From: Sphingomonas sp. NFR15
Lineage (GTDB): Bacteria > Pseudomonadota > Alphaproteobacteria > Sphingomonadales > Sphingomonadaceae
Assembly: GCF_900103265.1 (NCBI RefSeq)
Contig: NZ_FMWX01000001.1
Coordinates: 434,001 to 498,000 of the forward strand
Length of the DNA: 64,000 nt
Reading direction: 5' to 3'
The notes beneath the pieces are model-generated. The model searched no databases, had not been told where the DNA came from, and saw only the letters and a program-made list of their open reading frames with translations. Positions 57,342-64,000 of this stretch are shown piece after piece. The position numbers and the translations under genes were made by a program. Numbering within the stretch: the first letter of the stretch is position 1; the number at the start of each line of letters is the position of its first letter.

Positions 57342-59162
57342 ATGGCCGACGTGACGACTCCACTCGAAAAGATCCGTAATTTCAGCATTATCGCCCATAT
57401 CGATCATGGGAAGTCGACGCTTGCCGACCGGCTGATCCAACAGACCGGGGGCCTCAGCGACCGCGAGATGTCCGAGCAAGTGCTTGATAACATGGACATC
57501 GAGAAGGAGCGCGGAATCACCATCAAGGCGCAGACGGTGCGCCTGTCGTACAAGGCCGACGATGGCGAGACCTATACGCTCAACCTGATGGACACGCCGG
57601 GCCATGTCGATTTCGCCTATGAAGTCTCGCGCAGCCTCGCCGCGTGCGAGGGGGCGCTCCTCGTCGTCGATGCCGCGCAGGGCGTCGAGGCGCAGACGCT
57701 CGCCAACGTCTATCAGTCGATCGAGCATGACCATGAGATCGTGCCGGTCATCAACAAGATCGACCTGCCCGCCGCCGATCCCGACAAGGTGAAGGCCGAG
57801 ATCGAGGAGGTGATCGGCCTCGACGCGAGCCAGGCGGTGCTGACCTCGGCCAAATCGGGGATCGGCATCCGCGAGACCCTCGAGGCGATCGTCACGCGCA
57901 TTCCGCCGCCCAAGGGCGATGCCACCGCGCCGCTGAAGGCGATGCTCGTCGATAGCTGGTACGACCCCTATCTCGGCGTCGTCATCCTGATCCGCGTGAT
58001 CGACGGGGTCTTGAAGAAGGGCCAGCACGTCAAGTTCATGCAGGCCGGCACCGAGCATCTCGTCGACCGCGTCGGCTGCTTCCGCCCCAAGATCGAGCAG
58101 CTCGCCGATCTCGGCCCCGGCGAAATCGGCTTCATCACCGCGCAGATCAAGGATGTCGCGCAGGCGCGCGTCGGCGACACGCTGACGGACGTGAAGCGCC
58201 CCGCCGCCGAACCGCTCGCCGGCTTCAAGGAAGTCCAGCCGGTGGTGTTCTGCGGGCTGTTCCCGGTCGATGCCAACGACTTCGAGAAATTGCGCGAGAG
58301 CATCTCCAAGCTGCGGCTCAACGACGCGAGCTTCTCGTTCGAGATGGAGACGAGCGCCGCTTTGGGCTTCGGCTTCCGCTGCGGCTTCCTCGGGCTACTG
58401 CACCTGGAGATCATCCAGGAGCGGCTGACGCGCGAATATGATCTCGACCTCATCACCACCGCGCCGAGCGTGGTCTATGAGATCGAGCTGACTCACGGCG
58501 GCGGCCATATGGAGCTCCACAACCCGGCCGACATGCCCGACCCCAACAAGATCGAAAGCATCTCCGAGCCGTGGATTCTGGCGACGATCTACGTGCCCGA
58601 CGAATATCTCGGCTCGATCCTCAAATTATGCCAGGATCGGCGCGGCATCCAGAAAGACCTCACCTATGTCGGCGGACGCGCGCAGGCGACCTATGAACTG
58701 CCGCTCAACGAAGTGGTGTTCGATTTCTACGATCGGCTGAAATCGCTGTCGAAGGGCTATGCGAGCTTCGATTACACGCAGATCGGCTACCGTGAGGGCG
58801 ATCTCGTCAAGATGGGCATCCTCGTCAACGAGGAGCCGGTCGACGCGCTCAGCATGATCGTCCACCGCTCGACCGCCGAGGTGCGCGGGCGCGGCATGGT
58901 CGAGCGGCTCAAGGAACTGATCCCGCGCCATATGTTCAAGATCCCGATCCAGGCGGCGATCGGCGGCAAGGTGATCGCGCGCGAGACGATCAGCGCGATG
59001 CGCAAGGACGTGACCGCGAAATGCTACGGCGGAGACGCGACGCGCAAGCGCAAGCTGCTCGACAAGCAGAAGAAGGGCAAGGCGCGGATGCGGGAATATG
59101 GGTCGGTGAGCATCCCGCAGGAGGCGTTCATCGCGGCCTTGAGAATGGGTGACGAGAACTGA
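57342..59162 (+). CDS. lepA: Elongation factor 4 (LepA)
   Basis: The 606-residue ribosomal GTPase has G1 [11 protein letters not shown]3 [12 protein letters not shown] and G4 NKIDLPAAD, followed by the LepA-specific C-terminal domain ([19 protein letters not shown] and [20 protein letters not shown]). It back-translocates or remodels stalled ribosomes. ATG 57342 ([10 protein letters not shown]) is the family start; the open frame extends 43 codons upstream without homology. A perfect 9-bp hairpin lies 12 bases after the stop. Confidence 0.97.
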   Translation: MADVTTPLEKIRNFSIIAHIDHGKSTLADRLIQQTGGLSDREMSEQVLDNMDIEKERGITIKAQTVRLSYKADDGETYTLNLMDTPGHVDFAYEVSRSLAACEGALLVVDAAQGVEAQTLANVYQSIEHDHEIVPVINKIDLPAADPDKVKAEIEEVIGLDASQAVLTSAKSGIGIRETLEAIVTRIPPPKGDATAPLKAMLVDSWYDPYLGVVILIRVIDGVLKKGQHVKFMQAGTEHLVDRVGCFRPKIEQLADLGPGEIGFITAQIKDVAQARVGDTLTDVKRPAAEPLAGFKEVQPVVFCGLFPVDANDFEKLRESISKLRLNDASFSFEMETSAALGFGFRCGFLGLLHLEIIQERLTREYDLDLITTAPSVVYEIELTHGGGHMELHNPADMPDPNKIESISEPWILATIYVPDEYLGSILKLCQDRRGIQKDLTYVGGRAQATYELPLNEVVFDFYDRLKSLSKGYASFDYTQIGYREGDLVKMGILVNEEPVDALSMIVHRSTAEVRGRGMVERLKELIPRHMFKIPIQAAIGGKVIARETISAMRKDVTAKCYGGDATRKRKLLDKQKKGKARMREYGSVSIPQEAFIAALRMGDEN

Positions 59163-59600
59163 GGGAGCGCGTCAGGCTAAGCGCAGCTTAGCCTCGGATC
59201 GAAACCGAGCCGGCCGGCAGCGCCCCAGCGCCGTCCGACGCCGCGGCTTTGCCGCGGCGGGTTCCCAATTTCGTGATAGCCGCCCAGCCTAACAGGCCGT
59301 GGCCCGCTTAGCACTGTGAAACGAAGACGAAACAGATCAATTCGAAAAGAGTCTGTCGCCTAGGAAGTCGTCAGACATCGGACCTCCCCAGCCGAGCCGT
59401 CGATGAAGCGATTTTGCGGGGGACCGGCTCGAAATCGGGCGCGGGGCGGGGTGCGGGCATGCAGTTCTGCATGGATGGCATCGATAACCTAATGGTTCCT
59501 TTAGAGCAGCCACGCCCCGCCTTGCCGCCGGCAGGAAGGGCTTTGCCGCAGGCGGCGGGCCGGGTAGCAGGGCGCGTTTCGATTGCGAGGGAGCGACACG
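59163..59600. other. 438-base interval with no convincing gene
   Basis: Besides the lepA hairpin, it contains the palindrome GCCGCGGC-TTT-GCCGCGGC (59240-59258) and a GC-rich stretch near 59510-59560. A frame of about 70 codons at 59414-59626 runs into the PhnA-domain gene and has no ribosome site or family likeness. It is the largest gap in the window. I see no RNA gene in it, but a small RNA cannot be excluded. Confidence 0.5.
59174..59194 (+). terminator. Hairpin after lepA
   Basis: AGGCTAAGC (59174-59182) and GCTTAGCCT (59186-59194) form a perfect 9-bp stem around GCA. No long U run follows. It is the likely 3' end of lepA mRNA. Confidence 0.5.
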
Positions 59601-59903
59601 GTGAGCGACGACGAGTACGTCTATGACGAGGACAGCGGCGAGTGGGTTCCGGCAGCGGAGCTTGCCGAGAAGACCCGGTTGGCCTCGCAGGTCGAGGTAC
59701 GGGACTCGGTCGGCAATCTGCTCGCCGATGGCGATCAGGTCACGCTCATCAAGGATCTCGAGGTGAAGGGCGCCGGCCAGACGCTGAAGCGCGGCACGCT
59801 CATCAAGTCGATCCGGCTGACGGGCGACGCGCAGGAGATCGACTGCCGCTACGAAGGCATCAAGGGCCTGGTGCTGCGCGCCGAGTTCGTCCGCAAGCGC
59901 TGA
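59601..59903 (+). CDS. PhnA-domain protein
   Basis: The 100-residue protein has the PhnA (YjdM) fold: VEVRDSVGNLLADGDQVTLI, KDLEVKGAGQTLKRGTLIK, IRLTGDAQEIDCRYEG and KGLVLRAEFVRK. The N-terminal zinc ribbon of classical PhnA, with its cysteine pairs, is replaced by an acidic segment (SDDEYVYDEDSGEWVPAAEL). Despite the name, PhnA is not a proven phosphonate hydrolase. The start is GTG 59601 with GAGGGAG upstream. It converges with the histidine kinase gene. Confidence 0.85.
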   Translation: MSDDEYVYDEDSGEWVPAAELAEKTRLASQVEVRDSVGNLLADGDQVTLIKDLEVKGAGQTLKRGTLIKSIRLTGDAQEIDCRYEGIKGLVLRAEFVRKR

Positions 59904-59924
59904 CGGCTCGCCCCGTGCGAACCG

Positions 59925-60911
59925 CTACGCCGCGAGCCGCGCGCGGTTCATCCGGATCGTCACGATCAGCCCGGTCTCGGCCCAGTCGTAGGTGATCGTG
60001 CCGCCGAGCTGATGGGTGACGCTGCGCTGGACGAGCTTGCTGCCGAAGCCGCGCGCGTCGCCCGGCGCGTGAATCTCCGGCCCGCCATGTTCGAGCCAGG
60101 TGAGGACGATGTCGTCGCCCTCCGACGTGCTCGACACGTCGAGCGTGCCCTCGGGCACCGACAGCGCGCCATATTTCATCGCGTTGGTGGCGAGTTCGTG
60201 GATCACCAGCGCGAGGGCGGTGGCGGCCTTCTCGCCGACGCCCATGCGCTCGACCGCGACGCGGATGCGCCCCTTGAACCCGCCCAGATCATAGGGTGCG
60301 AGCAGCACCGCGATCAGATCGCCGAGCAGCTCGGCATCGCCCTGCCCGTCCGGGAGCGGGCGGACCAGATCATGCGCGCGGCCGAGCGCCGAGAGGCGTT
60401 CGGTGAGGTCGCTCGCCAATTGCTCCACGGTTTCGGCCGAGCGCGAGGAGATCGCGGTCAGCCCGGAGGCGATCGCGAGCAGATTCTTGACGCGGTGGCT
60501 CATCTCGCCGGCGAGCAGCTCGTGCCCTTCCTCAGCCTGCTTGCGGCCGGTGACGTCGAGGAAGATGCCGTACACGGTGTGCGCGACGACATCGTCCTCC
60601 TCGCCCTGCCCGCGCGCCGCGACCCAGCGCACCTCGTCGCCGATCATGATGCGGAAGTCTGTCTCATACGGGCCGAGGATCGCGCGCGTCGCGGCGAAGG
60701 CCGAGCGGACGCGGTCGCGGTCGGCGGGGTGGATGCGCGCCGACAGTTGCTCGAACGTGACCTCGTCCCGCTGCGGCAGGCCCCACAGCTCGAAGCCGAG
60801 TTCGTCCATCGTGAACGCGTCGGTATCGACGTTCCACGCCCATAAAGCGACCCCGGCCGCGGTTATCGCGCGGCGCAACTGCTCCGGGCGCCACTCTTGA
60901 GTCGCGGGCAT
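59925..60911 (-). CDS. PAS-domain HWE-family sensor histidine kinase
   Basis: The protein has about 328 residues and no membrane helix, so it is cytosolic. A PAS domain (residues 12-122: VALWAWNVDTDAFTMDELGF, ARIHPADRDRV, YGIFLDVTGRKQAEE) is followed by the HWE/HisKA_2 module with phospho-His139 in GEMSHRVKNLLAIASG and the N-box HELATNAMKYGALS, then GFGSKLVQRSV. ATG 60911 is used. TTG 60923, with GAGGGA six bases upstream, is an equally good start. Such kinases often act in the general stress response with PhyR/EcfG, but no such gene is in this window. Confidence 0.9.
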   Translation of the reverse strand: MPATQEWRPEQLRRAITAAGVALWAWNVDTDAFTMDELGFELWGLPQRDEVTFEQLSARIHPADRDRVRSAFAATRAILGPYETDFRIMIGDEVRWVAARGQGEEDDVVAHTVYGIFLDVTGRKQAEEGHELLAGEMSHRVKNLLAIASGLTAISSRSAETVEQLASDLTERLSALGRAHDLVRPLPDGQGDAELLGDLIAVLLAPYDLGGFKGRIRVAVERMGVGEKAATALALVIHELATNAMKYGALSVPEGTLDVSSTSEGDDIVLTWLEHGGPEIHAPGDARGFGSKLVQRSVTHQLGGTITYDWAETGLIVTIRMNRARLAA

Positions 60912-61012
60912 TTTGGTAACCAATTCGAATCCCTCAGTTCCATCCTGGCGCGATCGCACCCCCCTCTTAGTCCGCCCCGCCCCGTTCGGCAAAGCGCGGC
61001 CGAAGCGGCATG

Positions 61013-61046
61013 AAAAAAGGCCGGGCGCTGTCGCCAGCGCCCGGCC
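61013..61046 (-). terminator. Rho-independent terminator of the TonB receptor gene
   Basis: GGCCGGGCGCTG (61019-61030) and CAGCGCCCGGCC (61035-61046) form a perfect 12-bp stem. On the minus strand a run of six U follows (61018-61013). It lies 24 bases after the receptor stop. Confidence 0.85.
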
Positions 61047-61069
61047 CCTCTTCGCGTCCGTGATGAAGA

Positions 61070-63985
61070 TCAGAGGCCGTAGGACAGCCGCAGATAGCCG
61101 AACTGGCCCGGCAGATCATAGGTGGTCGGGTCGAAGTTCGCGCTGTCGCAGGTGTTGCAGGCCGGCGGCGCCTTGTTGAAGACGTTGTTCACGCCGGCGG
61201 TGAGCCGCATCTTGTGGTCCAGCCACTCGGGCGAATAATAGACCTGGACGTCGCCGTAGAAGGTCGCGCCCATGCGGTGCCCGTCATTCTCGTACACCGC
61301 GCTGATGTAGCGCGCGGTGAACGACGCGCCGAACGCGGCGCTCGACCAGTCGAGCGTGGTGTTCAGCTTGAACTCGGGGAAGGCCTGATCGGTGGCGAGG
61401 CAGCGTTCGGTGCCCTTGCAGACCAGGGTCGGCGCCTTGAGGTCGGCCGGCGGGCTGACGTCGTACTTGATGAGGTACGCCGCATTCGCGCTCAGACCGA
61501 TCGTGCCGCCGTACACGGCGGGCGAGCGGTAGAGGAAGGTCGCGTCGAGACCCTCGGTGTGGATCGAGTTGAGGTTCTGCAACGTGCCGTTGATGCCGGA
61601 GACATCCCCAAGCGAATTGCGCGTGATGTTGGCGCAGCTCACCGGATCCCCGAAGAACGCGCAGCGGTTGAGCGTGAGCGTGCCGGGCACCGAGTCGATC
61701 GCGTTCTTCAGCTCGATGCTGTAGTAATTGACCTCGAGGCTGAGCGTGCTGGCGAGGCTGCCGCGTGCCCAGGACGGGCTGTACACGCCGCCCGCGGTCC
61801 AGGTGGTCGAGGTCTCGGGCTTGAGCGCGGTGCTGCCTTGCGAGAAGATGCCGATCTGGCCGCCCTGCGATTCCGCATAGCTGCCGTCCGCCGGCACGCC
61901 GTTGGCGATGCAGTTGGCGCGGACGGTCGCGTTGCTCTGGAAGCTGCCGCCCGACGCGCTGGTGCACGGATCGTTGATCGTCGCGTCGGAGCGCGAACGG
62001 CCCGCGTACAGTTCGCCGATGCTCGGCGCGCGCAGGCTTTCCGCATAGCCGCCGCGCAGCAACAGGTCGGCGACCGGCTTCCACAGCCCCGAGGCGGTGA
62101 AGGTGGTGTTGCCGCCGAACGTCGAATAGTCCGAATGGCGCACCGCGCCGTCGAACTCGAGGCGGTGGAAGAACGGCATGTTCGCGAGGATCGGCACGCG
62201 GATTTCGCCGTAGATCTCGTCGGTGTTGAAGCCGCCTCGCGACGGGCTGGTCGGCACGTCGGCGCCGAGGCCGGCGACGATCACCGGATCGGGGTCATAG
62301 CTCGCCTTCTGGTCGCGGTGCTCATAGCCGATCGCGACGCCGACCGGTCCGGCCGGCAGATCGAACAGATCGCCCGAGAGGTTGGCGGTGAAATCGGCGA
62401 GGCGCTGCATGCTCTTGTCGCGTTCGTCGAAGGTCACGTACTTCAGCATCGCCGGGGTGATCGTGCCGGTGCCGCCCACGGCGGCGCCACCGAAGATGTT
62501 GAACGGCACGCAGTCACCGGTGCAGTTCGCGACCGGGCCGAGCGCCTGGGCGAGCTTGGCCGCGTTGAGGTTGCCGGTGAACACCTGGTGCGCGTCGTTC
62601 AGGCCATAGACGCCGTTGATGTCCCAGTACCATTTATGCTCGCCGACATGGAACGAGCCGTCGAGCGTCGCGCTCGCGGTGAAGGTGTTCACGTCCTGCG
62701 AGAAGGTGCGCTGGCCGCCTTCGACGAAGCGCCGGTTGATCCCGGTGTAGTTCGCCGGCAGCGCCGAGGGCGTGCCATCGAGATTGACGCCCGAGGAGAG
62801 CGTCACGCCGAACGGATTGTACGGGTTGGTCGCGTCGATCGAGATGCGGTCGAGCAGATTGCCGTTGCCGGCACCCGGCCCGATCGCCAGCGGCAGGAAC
62901 GCCGCCTGCGTGGTCGAATTGCGCTTGTTATAGGCGATCCTCGTGCGGAAATGGACCGCGTCCGACAGTTCCTGCTTGAAGTTGAAGAACCCGCCATACC
63001 GTTCGGACGGGGTGAGCAGATAGTTGAACGGCGCGAAGTTGAAGCGGCCCGCGTTGTTGAACGCGGTGAAATCCGCCGCGGTCGGGTTGCGGCCGGCGAC
63101 CGGCGCCTTCAGCGTCACGTCCGTGCCGATGCCGATGAGATTGCCGACGGCGGCGCTGACCCGGTAGCGGCCAAGCGGCGGCGTGCCGCTGCACCCGACG
63201 CCATCGGGGAAGGCGGGATCGGTACAGCTCGTCGCATAGGGCGCCGGATATTGCGAGATCGCGCGGTTGGAGGTCTTGACCGGCTCCTGCTTGGTATAGA
63301 AGCCGCCGAACACCGCCGAGGTGCCGGTCTCGGGCTTCTGGATGCCGTAGCTCAGTTCATAATTCTGGGTGTGGCCGTCGCCTTGGCGATAGGTGCCGAA
63401 TTGCGCGTTGGCTTGCAGGCCCTTCTGGCTCTGCTTGGTGATGATGTTGACCACGCCGGCGACCGCGTCCGAGCCGTAGAGCGGCGACGCGCCCGACTGG
63501 AGCACTTCGACGCGCTCGATCATGTTCGTCGGGATCGTGTTGAGATCGACCGAAGCCGGGATACCGCCCGCCGACGAGCCGTTGACGTAGCGCATGCCGT
63601 CGACCAGCACGAGCGTCCGCTTGGCGCCCAGATAGCGCAGGTCGATTTCCGCCGCGCCCGAGCTGACGCCGGTGCCGTCCGGCGGGCCGCCGATGTTGCC
63701 GGCGTTGTTGACCTTGGTGTTGAGGCCGCCGCCCGCGCTCGGCAGGCGTTGCAGCACATCCGCGATCGAGCTGAGCCCGGTCTTGCCGATCGCCGACTGA
63801 TCGACCGTGATGACCGGCTTGTCCTGATCGAGCGGATTGCGGCGGATGCGCGAGCCGGTCACGACGATATCGCCCGCGTCCGCCGGAGGCGTCGCATCCT
63901 GCGCTTCGACCGGCCCAGCAAGCGCCGCCACCGCCAGAGCCAGCGCCGCTGCGCCCGAATATTTCCCGAACTTTATATTTCGCAT
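61070..63985 (-). CDS. TonB-dependent receptor, complete
   Basis: The 971-residue outer-membrane receptor has a signal peptide ([19 protein letters not shown]) and a plug domain (about 40-190) with [26 protein letters not shown] and [15 protein letters not shown]. The barrel has paired cysteines ([26 protein letters not shown]). The plug region [20 protein letters not shown] is that of the iron/oligosaccharide/unknown receptors typical of sphingomonads. I see no TonB-box N-terminal extension, so it is not a FecA-type transducer. The barrel ends in [11 protein letters not shown] rho-independent terminator follows. Confidence 0.95.
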   Translation of the reverse strand: MRNIKFGKYSGAAALALAVAALAGPVEAQDATPPADAGDIVVTGSRIRRNPLDQDKPVITVDQSAIGKTGLSSIADVLQRLPSAGGGLNTKVNNAGNIGGPPDGTGVSSGAAEIDLRYLGAKRTLVLVDGMRYVNGSSAGGIPASVDLNTIPTNMIERVEVLQSGASPLYGSDAVAGVVNIITKQSQKGLQANAQFGTYRQGDGHTQNYELSYGIQKPETGTSAVFGGFYTKQEPVKTSNRAISQYPAPYATSCTDPAFPDGVGCSGTPPLGRYRVSAAVGNLIGIGTDVTLKAPVAGRNPTAADFTAFNNAGRFNFAPFNYLLTPSERYGGFFNFKQELSDAVHFRTRIAYNKRNSTTQAAFLPLAIGPGAGNGNLLDRISIDATNPYNPFGVTLSSGVNLDGTPSALPANYTGINRRFVEGGQRTFSQDVNTFTASATLDGSFHVGEHKWYWDINGVYGLNDAHQVFTGNLNAAKLAQALGPVANCTGDCVPFNIFGGAAVGGTGTITPAMLKYVTFDERDKSMQRLADFTANLSGDLFDLPAGPVGVAIGYEHRDQKASYDPDPVIVAGLGADVPTSPSRGGFNTDEIYGEIRVPILANMPFFHRLEFDGAVRHSDYSTFGGNTTFTASGLWKPVADLLLRGGYAESLRAPSIGELYAGRSRSDATINDPCTSASGGSFQSNATVRANCIANGVPADGSYAESQGGQIGIFSQGSTALKPETSTTWTAGGVYSPSWARGSLASTLSLEVNYYSIELKNAIDSVPGTLTLNRCAFFGDPVSCANITRNSLGDVSGINGTLQNLNSIHTEGLDATFLYRSPAVYGGTIGLSANAAYLIKYDVSPPADLKAPTLVCKGTERCLATDQAFPEFKLNTTLDWSSAAFGASFTARYISAVYENDGHRMGATFYGDVQVYYSPEWLDHKMRLTAGVNNVFNKAPPACNTCDSANFDPTTYDLPGQFGYLRLSYGL

Positions 63986-64000
63986 TCGAATGTGTCCCCT

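Noticed and set aside
59414..59626. Small 70-codon gene before the PhnA-domain gene
   Set aside because: It overlaps the start of the PhnA-domain gene in another frame, lacks a ribosome site and has a repeat-like Pro/Gly/Ala composition.

Overview
The window is about 64 kb of high-GC, densely packed chromosome from an alphaproteobacterium, most likely a sphingomonad (Sphingomonas or a close relative). The evidence is the gene orders lptD-surA-pdxA-rsmA and phoR-pstSCAB-phoU-phoB, an F0 cluster with paired b and b' subunits, TonB-dependent receptors at both ends, an HPr-rel-A cassette, an HWE-type histidine kinase, and GC-rich palindromic repeats of the kind scattered between sphingomonad genes. 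I see no phage, insertion sequence, CRISPR array or rRNA operon. The assignment rests on recognition of protein families, not on a database search.

Layout. 1-12 kb: the end of a TonB receptor, ndk, holC and pepA on the minus strand, the outer-membrane biogenesis operon lptD-surA-pdxA-rsmA on the plus strand, then secA (minus). 12-17 kb: a TonB-C-like protein, a processive family-2 glycosyltransferase, and argJ plus a glutathione S-transferase. 17-24 kb, minus strand: the F0 half of ATP synthase (atpI-B-E-F'-F) and the ydbH-ynbE-ydbL phospholipid-transport operon. 23.6-28 kb: radC, a secreted double-retropepsin/TPR protein, an EF-hand protein and purB. 28-33 kb: a tiny membrane peptide ORF, dnaK and dnaJ with a recognisable heat-shock promoter, a copper chaperone coupled to a metalloprotease-like protein, and a glycine-zipper protein. 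33-38.6 kb: glmU and glmS with a toxin-antitoxin pair between them, then gph and a VanZ-like gene.

38.7-41.3 kb holds the least understood system: a tightly overlapping minus-strand operon of a Tat-secreted small protein, a PqqD-like protein, an HprK-related kinase and a Pfam14907-type nucleotidyltransferase. This looks like a peptide or protein modification cassette of unknown product. 41.4-49 kb is the complete phosphate-sensing and uptake operon, with a candidate PHO box inside the end of phoR. 49.4-51.8 kb is modABC (molybdate). 51.8-55.2 kb is one gene fusing a GH18-like domain, a NodB deacetylase and a family-2 glycosyltransferase. It is followed by tRNA-Pro(CGG), a periplasmic peroxiredoxin, a CsgG-like protein, lepA, a PhnA-domain protein, an HWE histidine kinase and a complete TonB receptor.

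Many genes are translationally coupled by 1-16 base overlaps. Intergenic gaps are short and often contain one of three inverted-repeat families, two of which lie inside otherwise continuous operons (pst and mod). Promoter and operator calls were made by eye and are tentative.
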